Source of the DNA: an uncultured Collinsella sp.
Lineage (GTDB): Bacteria; Actinomycetota; Coriobacteriia; Coriobacteriales; Coriobacteriaceae
Assembly (NCBI GenBank): GCA_900758375.1
Contig: CAAERJ010000047.1
Location: forward strand, 1 to 32,399
Length of the DNA: 32,399 bases
Direction of reading: 5' to 3'
Position 1 is the first letter of the stretch, and each line of letters starts with the position of its first letter. Of the stretch, positions 7,941 to 13,599 are shown in pieces. The notes below the pieces were generated by a model that worked only from the letters and a program-made list of their open reading frames with translations, searched no databases and was not told where the DNA came from. A program made the translations under genes and the position numbers.

Positions 7941-8504
7941 CTACTTGGTCTTGGCCACCAGCAGCGGGTCGCCCAGCTTGACGAGCGGGTTGCCGCCGAT
8001 AAGCGTTCCAGACTCGCCGACATGGTCGATGCTCTTAAGACGATCGAGCTCGGAGACGATGACGGTCACGATGTCCTCGTGGCCAGCGGCCTTAATGGCC
8101 TCGCGGTCGAAGCTGATGAGCGGCTGGCCTGCCTTGACCACATCGCCCATCTCGACAAAGCGGGCAAAACCCTTGCCGTTCATTTCCACGGTGCCCAGGC
8201 CAACATGGATGAACACGCGAAGACCGTCCTCGGTGATCATGCCAATGGAGTGGTTGGTGACGGTGGTGGCGCCGATGCGGCCGTTGGCGGGCGCATAGAT
8301 GGTGCCGGTAATGGGCTCGATGCCATAGCCCTGGCCAAGCATGCCCGAGGCGATCGTCTCGTCGGGAACCTCGTCCAGGTTGACGAGCACGCCGTTGACG
8401 GGGGCATAGATGACGCCTTCGCGGGTGGCGAAGCTTGCTGCGGGCGGAACGGACGCCTCGCCGGCCGAGGTGAAGGTGGACTTAAGCGAATCGAGCAGAC
8501 CCAT
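7941..8504 (-). CDS. crr: PTS glucose-family EIIA component (free-standing, Crr-like)
   Basis: This 187-residue cytoplasmic phosphocarrier takes phosphate from HPr and passes it to a sugar-specific EIIB. The N-terminal segment is followed by the EIIA-Glc fold. His85 (in TNHSIG) and His100 (in VFIHVGLGTVEMNGKGF) match the active-site pair of EIIA-Glc, the second being the phosphorylated one. The start at 8504 has GGAGG five to six bases upstream. No EIIB or EIIC partner is encoded here, so it probably serves permeases encoded elsewhere or acts as a global regulator. A palindrome GAAACGTTTC lies 48 bp upstream of the start. The symbol follows the E. coli name for a stand-alone EIIA-Glc; orthology is not proven. 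Confidence 0.88.
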   Translation of the reverse strand: MGLLDSLKSTFTSAGEASVPPAASFATREGVIYAPVNGVLVNLDEVPDETIASGMLGQGYGIEPITGTIYAPANGRIGATTVTNHSIGMITEDGLRVFIHVGLGTVEMNGKGFARFVEMGDVVKAGQPLISFDREAIKAAGHEDIVTVIVSELDRLKSIDHVGESGTLIGGNPLVKLGDPLLVAKTK

Positions 8505-8551
8505 AGTTGCCTCCAACTTAAATAGGCGCATATCGCGCGTTTGGTTTGCCG

Positions 8552-8585
8552 GAAACGTTTCATATGTGTTTCGCGGCTTGGTCAA
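8552..8585 (-). promoter_or_regulatory. EIIA gene promoter region with a LacI/CcpA-like palindrome
   Basis: GAAACGTTTC (8552-8561) is a perfect palindrome with a central CG, the pattern bound by LacI/GalR/CcpA-type regulators. Reading leftward, TTGACC (8580-8585) lies 15 bp upstream of TATGAA (8559-8564), so the palindrome would overlap the -10 region. The 15-bp spacing is short and the outer cre positions match poorly, so the exact promoter is uncertain. Confidence 0.4.
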
Positions 8586-8748
8586 CGCCCCCTATTCTAC
8601 GCTGCTCAGCGATACCTCTGAGCTGGGATTATGTGATATATCAGTTGAAGGGAAACTTATTGCTGGTGTGTTTCTGCGCCATGAGTTCAAGTGGGGTACG
8701 CTTGAAGGCGAAAAACAAGGGCGCTTAATTTGCGCGAAGGGAGCACAT

Positions 8749-9651
8749 ATGATTGTCGAGAACCATGCGCTGTGGGGCGAGGAGCCGACCGAGGAATATC
8801 CAGCGACGTTTACGTATTTGGGTGCCGAGCCGCTGCCCGATAAACCGAATGGCCGCCGCCCTGCCGTGATTATCTGCGGCGGAGGTGCGTTTACGCATAT
8901 CGCCCCGCATGAACAGGATCCCGTGGCGTTTGCGTTTTTGGATCACGGTTACCAGGCCTTTGTGCTCAACTATGTGACGAGTGGCACGGGTGACGTGAGC
9001 TTTCCGCACCCCCAGGCAGATCTTGCCAAGATGGTCGCCACGGTTCGTGCGAATGCCGACGAGTGGCATGTCGATCCTAAGCGCGTGTGCGTCGTGGGCT
9101 TCTCGGCAGGCGGCATGATCAGCGCTTCGCTGGCAACGCAATGGAAGACTGGTCCCTTCGCGGGCCTGGCAGGGGCGCGTCCGGACGATATTCGTCCCGA
9201 TGCCGTGGTGCTGGGCTATCCGCTGCTCGACTTTGCCTATGTGCGCGACATGCAGACGCGCGACCCGCGTATCGATCTGCGCGTTCCCAAGACGGGCGGC
9301 AAGACGGGGCGCGATTTGCTCAACGACTATCTGTCGATGGTGACGGGCGGCGAGGCGACCGACGAGCACCTGGCCGACATCTGCCCCACCACGCACGTTT
9401 CGCGCCAGATGCCCCCGACCTTTGTGTGGGGCGTGTCCGATGACAAGACGGCGCCGATCGCACAGGTCTATCCGTTTGCGCAGCGCATGGCCGAGGAGGG
9501 CGTCGCTTGCGAGATGCACGTCTTTGACCAGGGCGGTCACGGCCTTTCGCTCGGCAACGCCAACACCGCGGTCGACAACGAGGATAAGCAGGTGGCGGTC
9601 CGTCCTTGGATTCGCCTGGCCTTCCGTTTCCTGGAGCGCCACGGGTTTTAG
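8749..9651 (+). CDS. Alpha/beta hydrolase, BD-FAE / acetyl-esterase-like
   Basis: This 300-residue cytoplasmic serine hydrolase has no signal peptide. It has an oxyanion-hole motif CGGGAF (residues 43-48), nucleophile elbow GFSAG with Ser119, acid Asp231 or Asp232 in GVSDDKTAP, and base His264 in QGGHGLSLG. This order and the length fit the BD-FAE/axeA1-like esterases that remove acetyl or feruloyl groups from sugars, though substrate cannot be read from sequence. The frame is open far upstream, but the ATG at 8749 is chosen because AAGGGAG precedes it by five bases and similarity to the family begins soon after. The gene is divergent from the PTS EIIA gene. Confidence 0.85.
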   Translation: MIVENHALWGEEPTEEYPATFTYLGAEPLPDKPNGRRPAVIICGGGAFTHIAPHEQDPVAFAFLDHGYQAFVLNYVTSGTGDVSFPHPQADLAKMVATVRANADEWHVDPKRVCVVGFSAGGMISASLATQWKTGPFAGLAGARPDDIRPDAVVLGYPLLDFAYVRDMQTRDPRIDLRVPKTGGKTGRDLLNDYLSMVTGGEATDEHLADICPTTHVSRQMPPTFVWGVSDDKTAPIAQVYPFAQRMAEEGVACEMHVFDQGGHGLSLGNANTAVDNEDKQVAVRPWIRLAFRFLERHGF

Positions 9652-9678
9652 TTACGGCGTTTTACCAAACGCCGTAAC
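9651..9678. repeat. Perfect 12-bp inverted repeat at the hydrolase stop codon
   Basis: GTTACGGCGTTT (9651-9662) and AAACGCCGTAAC (9667-9678) enclose a 4-nt loop. The first base is the last base of the hydrolase TAG. No T-run follows on either side, so it is not a classic terminator, though it could stabilise the 3' end. Confidence 0.75.
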
Positions 9679-9726
9679 CACTTGACGCTGCAAGCCCGCC
9701 AGGCCGGCAATCTGCCTTTCAACTTC

Positions 9727-9755
9727 GGCGGCATGACCAGAAGGTCAATGCCGCC
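9727..9755. repeat. Bulged inverted repeat in the hydrolase/GntR convergent gap
   Basis: GGCGGCATGACC (9727-9738) pairs with GGTC-A-ATGCCGCC (9743-9755), with one bulged A and a 4-nt loop. No T-run follows. Together with the hairpins at 9651 and 9812 it fills most of the 246-bp region between the two convergent genes, where I see no open reading frame worth calling. Confidence 0.65.
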
Positions 9756-9811
9756 TCGTTTCAAGGCACCTTGCTCGCTCTGACGGGCTTTCGCTGTCGT
9801 TGCCAAAAGAA

Positions 9812-9842
9812 TGATCCCTTGGGGACGGAGGAAAACGGATCA
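9812..9842. repeat. GGGGAC-loop hairpin, copy 2
   Basis: TGATCC (9812-9817) and GGATCA (9837-9842) flank exactly 19 nt (9818-9836), which carry GGGGAC at positions 4-9. The same spacing and loop motif occur in hairpins at 2213-2247 (minus strand) and 13324-13356. It lies 56 bp beyond the GntR gene stop. Read leftward it is followed by TTCTTTT, so it might also terminate that gene weakly. Confidence 0.55.
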
Positions 9843-9897
9843 GTTTGGGCGGTGCTGGCGCCAAGGTTTAAGACCGACGTTGTCCCTTGTTGCTTCC

Positions 9898-10548
9898 CTA
9901 CCAGACGGTGAACTGGGCGTTTTCTGTGTTCCAATGGACATCGCGAACGTAGTCGCGCACGCCCGTCGCATCTCGTGCTTCGAACAACTCAAGAATATGG
10001 GCATGTTCGTTGTTGGCTTTATTGAGCAGTTTGCACGCCGTCTCCTGGTCGACAGTCTCGTAATCGCGCTTGATAAAGCAGCGCTCGAGCTGCGAGATCA
10101 TATCGCGCAGACGGTCGTTGCCGCAGCGGTTGAAGTACGTCAGATGAAAGTCTCGCTGAATGTCGTCGTACTTTCGGATGAGACCGCCTTGGATCGCGAG
10201 GTCCATAGAGCCGACGAGAAATTTCAGCTGCGTAATGTCATCGTCGGTTAGGTTCGGACAGGAGAGATATGCGGCCTGCCCGTCGAGCGGTCCCATAATC
10301 TCAAAGACTTCAACGGCGTTTTGCTGATCGAACCCACGGACGCGGAATCCGCGGCGGGGGAGATTGTCCAGGTAGCCATCGCTTGCCAGCTGGATGAGCG
10401 CTTCGCGGACCGGCGTGCGCGACACGCCCATGGCATCGCAGATCGTCTGCTCGCTCAGCCGGTCGCCGGCGGACAACTCGCCGGCGTCAATACGGCTCGA
10501 AATATAGTCGTATACGTGGTCCTTCAGGGGCCTTCTGAGCGTTTCCAT
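9898..10548 (-). CDS. GntR-family transcriptional regulator, FadR/FCD subfamily
   Basis: This 216-residue regulator has an N-terminal winged helix (about residues 1-70; ICDAMGVSRTPVREALIQLASDGYL is the classic GntR recognition region, then PRRGFRV). It also has an all-helical FCD ligand domain (about residues 80-210; RDFHLTYFNRCGN, NNEHAHILELFEARD), the type that binds small organic acids or amino acids, often through a metal. The start at 10548 has AAGGA ten bases upstream. It is divergent from the dimethylarginine hydrolase-permease pair, and the shared 255-bp region contains a 14-bp palindrome of the kind FCD regulators bind. It probably controls that pair, perhaps also itself. Confidence 0.9.
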   Translation of the reverse strand: METLRRPLKDHVYDYISSRIDAGELSAGDRLSEQTICDAMGVSRTPVREALIQLASDGYLDNLPRRGFRVRGFDQQNAVEVFEIMGPLDGQAAYLSCPNLTDDDITQLKFLVGSMDLAIQGGLIRKYDDIQRDFHLTYFNRCGNDRLRDMISQLERCFIKRDYETVDQETACKLLNKANNEHAHILELFEARDATGVRDYVRDVHWNTENAQFTVW

Positions 10549-10693
10549 GAGCTTATGTTCCTTAACTGTATATTTCTAAAATTAAATACGTTTCGCTTGA
10601 ATAGCTCAATTGAATTATAGAACGACCAGCTAAATCGTGCTACTTTGCGCCGATACGTAAGAATACGCTTACCGATGAATATCTACCGTTCAG

Positions 10694-10707
10694 TATTGTA
10701 TACAATA
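10694..10707. promoter_or_regulatory. Candidate GntR/FCD operator, 14-bp perfect palindrome
   Basis: TATTGTATACAATA is fully palindromic and contains TTGTATACAA, close to the TNGTnnnACNA operator pattern known for FadR-subfamily regulators. It lies 97 bp upstream of the hydrolase start and 146 bp upstream of the GntR start. It includes TACAAT, which could be a -10 element. Repression by the adjacent regulator is an inference. Confidence 0.6.
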
Positions 10708-10803
10708 TACAAAACAGGAAAACCGCACTAAGATAAAGCCATCGAAAGGAAGGCGGGCGCGAAGAAGTCCCGCTCTCTGCTAAGAGATCCAAGGAGGATC
10801 ATC

Positions 10804-11580
10804 ATGACCAAGTTCAGCCACGTCATCATCCGCCGCCCCGGCAAGTCCCTGAGCAATGGCATCACGAGTGCCCCCGAGCTTGGCCAGCCCATCTACGAGC
10901 GCGCCATCGAGGAGCACTACGATTACGAGCATGCGCTCGAGCAGTGCGGCGTGGATGTCTCGGTGCTGCCGGCACTCGAGCAGTATCCTGACAGCTGCTT
11001 CGTCGAAGATCCGGCCGTTATCACTCGCTGCGGCGCCATCATTACCAACCCCGGCGCCGATAGCCGCAACGGCGAGAAGGACGAGATCGAGCCGGCCGTC
11101 CGTCGCTTCTTTGACGACGAGCATGTCAAGCACATCGTTTCTCCGGGCACGCTCGACGGCGGCGACGTCATGATGGTCGGCGACCATTTCTACGTCGGTC
11201 GCTCCGCTCGCACCAACGAAGAGGGCATCCGCCAGTTCTGCGAGATTCTCGAGGGCTGGGGCCTCGAGGGTTCCGAGGTTCCGCTGGAGGAGGTCCTGCA
11301 CCTCAAGACGGGCGTCAACTACATCGAGGACAACAACATGCTCGTCTCCGGTGAGTTTATCGATAAACCCGACTTTGCCCAGTACAACAAGATCGTCGTG
11401 CCCGAGGACGAGGCTTACGGCGCCAACTGCATCTGGGTCAACGGTACGGTCATCGTCGCCGAGGGCTATCCGACCGTGCTCAAGGCCGTGCAGGATCTGG
11501 GCTACAAGACGCTCGTCGTCGATACCTCCGAGTATCGCAAGGTCGACGGCGGCCTTTCTTGCCTGTCGCTGCGCTTCTAA
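10804..11580 (+). CDS. Dimethylarginine dimethylaminohydrolase-family protein
   Basis: This 258-residue guanidino-group hydrolase has the pentein (amidinotransferase/deiminase) fold. Known DDAHs convert N-omega-methylated arginines to citrulline plus methylamine or dimethylamine. Visible active-site elements are PDSCFVED (Asp63, Glu68, Asp69), NPGADSRNGE, the segment GTLDGGDVMMVG, SARTN, catalytic His166 in LHLKTG, and catalytic Cys253 in DGGLSCLSL near the C-terminus. The end closely parallels animal and actinobacterial DDAH (KVDGxLxCxS). The start has AAGGAGG with ideal spacing. It is followed by an APC antiporter-like permease and regulated by a divergent GntR candidate. An arginine-deiminase-like activity on another guanidino compound cannot be excluded. 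Confidence 0.87.
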   Translation: MTKFSHVIIRRPGKSLSNGITSAPELGQPIYERAIEEHYDYEHALEQCGVDVSVLPALEQYPDSCFVEDPAVITRCGAIITNPGADSRNGEKDEIEPAVRRFFDDEHVKHIVSPGTLDGGDVMMVGDHFYVGRSARTNEEGIRQFCEILEGWGLEGSEVPLEEVLHLKTGVNYIEDNNMLVSGEFIDKPDFAQYNKIVVPEDEAYGANCIWVNGTVIVAEGYPTVLKAVQDLGYKTLVVDTSEYRKVDGGLSCLSLRF

Positions 11581-11615
11581 CGCGATAGCTGTAACAGTCT
11601 GATGATCGCTTGACC

Positions 11616-11658
11616 GATGGCCCGGCACCCGATTCGGGACGTCCGGGCCATCTTTCGT
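11616..11658 (+). terminator. Hairpin between the DDAH-like gene and the permease gene
   Basis: GATGGCCCGG (11616-11625) pairs with CCGGGCCATC (11643-11652), with a second small stem CCCGA/TCGGG in the loop, then TTTCGTT. The permease begins only 31 bases later, so this is probably a leaky terminator that lowers permease expression relative to the enzyme. Confidence 0.72.
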
Positions 11659-11689
11659 TCGATCACATGATGAAGGGGGTGCACATACA

Positions 11690-13153
11690 ATGGCCTCTAA
11701 AGCTCAAAACGACGAGATTATCGACCCTAATGGCCTCGATCTCTTTCGTCTGACCATGATGGTCATTACCGCCAGTATTTGTGGCGGCATCTTCTCGCTT
11801 GCCGGCGATATGGCAGCGGGCGGGGCAAATACCGGTGCAGTTATCGTCTCGTGGGGAATTTGCTTTATTGGCGTCTTTGCGCTGATGATGGTGTTCAACG
11901 GTTTGTCTCAGGCCCGTCCCGACCTGACCGGCGGCATCTATGCATACGCTGCGGCCGGTTTTGGCGATTACATTGGATTCAACTCCGCCTGGGGCTACTG
12001 GATCAGCGCATGTCTTTCCAACGTGAGCTTTGCGCTCTTGCTGTTTAGCGCGCTGGGCTATTTCTTCCCTGCGTTTGGCGCGGGCAACAACTTGCTTTCC
12101 ATCGTCTGCGCCAGTGTGTTTTTGTGGTTCCTTACCGCCCTTGTGCTTCGTGGCGTTAAGGAGGCTGCGGGCATTAACACGATCGTTACGTTGGCGAAGC
12201 TGGTGCCGCTGGGACTCTTTGTGCTGAGCATCGTGCTCCTGGGCAAGTTCAACGTCGATATCTTTATGGACAACTTCTGGGGAGAGCCGGCTGGTCCTGG
12301 CTTTGGCGAGCAGGTTGTCTCGACCATGATCGCCCTTGTCTGGGTCTTCACGGGCATCGAGGGCGCTGTCGTTATCTCGGGCCGTGCAAAGTACGTGCGT
12401 GACGTCGGCCGCTCGACGGCACTTGGATTCGCGGCTGTGTTCACGCTGTATCTGATCATCTCGATGCTGTCACTCGGCATTATGCCGCGCGAGGAGATGG
12501 CACAGCTCGCAACGCCCTCCATGGCGGGAATTCTCGAGTGCGCAATCGGTCCTGTTGGCGCTGCCATCGTAAACCTTGGCGTTATTCTCTCGCTGGTCGG
12601 CGCGATGCTGGGCTACGTCATCATTGCATCCGAGACGCCGTTCGAGGCAGCGCGCCAGGGGTCCTTCCCTCTGGCGTTTGCCAAGACGAACAAACACGAT
12701 GCCCCGGTGGTAACGGTTCTCGTGAGCTCCGGCATCACGCAACTCTTCTTGATCGTGTCGTATGTGGCGGCGAGCACCTACCAGTTCTTCTACAGCTGCG
12801 CAGTCAATACGATCCTAGTTCCGTACGTGTGCTCGGCAGCCTATTACATGGTGATCGGCTGGAAGAACGAGCATCTGGACGGGCCGCATGCGCCAAGCGT
12901 CGGCAAGGCGCGCTTCTTCGGTACGCTCGGCTTCATCTACACATTGTTCCTGGTGTGGTCGACGGGTCTTCAGGGCGTTATGATCACGACGATCCTTTTT
13001 GCTCCGGCCATTCCCGTCTATATGCTGGGCGAGCGAGGTCGCGGTAAGCCGGTGCTTCCGCACCTGCACGACAAGCTGATCGCAGCGGTGGTCATTGTCG
13101 TGGCAATCATTTCGCTGTATCTGCACTTTGCCGGCATTGCGCCGATTGTCTAA
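11690..13153 (+). CDS. APC-superfamily amino acid permease, basic amino acid/polyamine antiporter (ArcD-type) subgroup
   Basis: This 487-residue membrane protein has about 12 transmembrane helices. The N-terminal helix 1 motif (MMVITASICGGIFSL) and the TGGIYAYA...GFGDYIGFNSAWGYWIS region are typical of the arginine/ornithine-type antiporters in the APC superfamily. The segment WVFTGIEGAVVISGRAK is also a hallmark of this subgroup. The start has AAGGGGGT nine bases upstream. Its placement directly after a DDAH-family enzyme suggests exchange of a (methyl)arginine substrate against citrulline, ornithine or another product; this is inference from context. A partial terminator separates the two genes. 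Confidence 0.88.
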   Translation: MASKAQNDEIIDPNGLDLFRLTMMVITASICGGIFSLAGDMAAGGANTGAVIVSWGICFIGVFALMMVFNGLSQARPDLTGGIYAYAAAGFGDYIGFNSAWGYWISACLSNVSFALLLFSALGYFFPAFGAGNNLLSIVCASVFLWFLTALVLRGVKEAAGINTIVTLAKLVPLGLFVLSIVLLGKFNVDIFMDNFWGEPAGPGFGEQVVSTMIALVWVFTGIEGAVVISGRAKYVRDVGRSTALGFAAVFTLYLIISMLSLGIMPREEMAQLATPSMAGILECAIGPVGAAIVNLGVILSLVGAMLGYVIIASETPFEAARQGSFPLAFAKTNKHDAPVVTVLVSSGITQLFLIVSYVAASTYQFFYSCAVNTILVPYVCSAAYYMVIGWKNEHLDGPHAPSVGKARFFGTLGFIYTLFLVWSTGLQGVMITTILFAPAIPVYMLGERGRGKPVLPHLHDKLIAAVVIVVAIISLYLHFAGIAPIV

Positions 13154-13266
13154 GGCTATGGCGAGTTTCATTGCTAGGTAAGCCGGCGGGCATCGCGTAT
13201 CGGTGCTACTTGGCATTCCATAGCTGATGTGGGTCTCTATAACGTGCCTATGTGAGCGCCCACCAA

Positions 13267-13303
13267 GCCCGCGCAGGTGACATTTGTTGCCAGCGCGGGC
13301 CTT
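13267..13303 (+). terminator. Hairpin, possible terminator of the permease transcript
   Basis: GCCCGCGC (13267-13274) pairs with GCGCGGGC (13293-13300) across an 18-nt loop and is followed by CTTTGCTGTT, a weak T-tail. It lies 113 bp past the permease stop, so the assignment is tentative. Confidence 0.45.
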
Positions 13304-13323
13304 TGCTGTTGCGGCGAAATGCT

Positions 13324-13356
13324 GCCGGCAGCTGGGGACGTTCCTGTTGTGCCGGC
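13324..13356. repeat. GGGGAC-loop hairpin, copy 3
   Basis: GCCGGCA (13324-13330) and TGCCGGC (13350-13356) flank 19 nt with GGGGAC at loop positions 4-9. This is the same geometry as the copy at 9812-9842 and the core of the hairpin at 2210-2250, although the arms are unrelated in sequence. Confidence 0.55.
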
Positions 13357-13524
13357 GCCTTGGGACACTCCTTGGTTGTTTTGCATGCGACGAAGGGAAT
13401 GGATCATTTTGTCGAGGGGGCGGGCGGCTTTCGGTCCTCGGGGAAACCACGGCCCGGAATCCCCCTTGCACCAATCTGTCGATTGAACATCGGTGTGTGT
13501 TCGCGCTATCATGCGTGGTTAAAT

Positions 13525-13550
13525 GGTTAGCCATGGCAAACGGTTAGCCA
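13525..13550 (+). promoter_or_regulatory. Tandem GGTTAGCCA repeats upstream of feoB, possible iron-regulator boxes
   Basis: GGTTAGCCA occurs at 13525-13533 and again at 13542-13550, a 17-bp period, 50-75 bp before the FeoAB start. GGTTAGCC is also the centre of the known IdeR/DtxR iron-box consensus, although the second half of each box here matches poorly. Position and gene function make iron-dependent regulation plausible. Confidence 0.45.
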
Positions 13551-13599
13551 AGTTAAACAAAATGCAACGCCCTGTGGGCGCCGGGGGAGGAACGCGGAC

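Larger units (their letters stand above)
13154..13599. other. Non-coding region between the permease and FeoAB genes
   Basis: These 446 bases hold no convincing gene; the short open frames lack ribosome sites and family features. In order they contain a hairpin (13267-13300), a GGGGAC-loop hairpin (13324-13356), a direct repeat CCTTGG-6 nt-CCTTGG (from about 13358), and, close to the feoB start, the tandem GGTTAGCCA repeats described separately. Confidence 0.7.

Noticed and set aside
7760..8023. N-terminal extension of the asnS frame to 8023
   Set aside because: It would run through the EIIA terminator hairpin; the GTG at 7759 has the correctly placed ribosome site and gives the family length.
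8410..8748. Upstream extension of the alpha/beta hydrolase frame
   Set aside because: It would overlap the divergent EIIA gene; the ATG at 8749 has a good ribosome site and matches the family start.
13252..13547. Several 69-92 codon frames before feoB
   Set aside because: They overlap each other on both strands, contain the hairpins, and lack ribosome sites or recognisable sequence.
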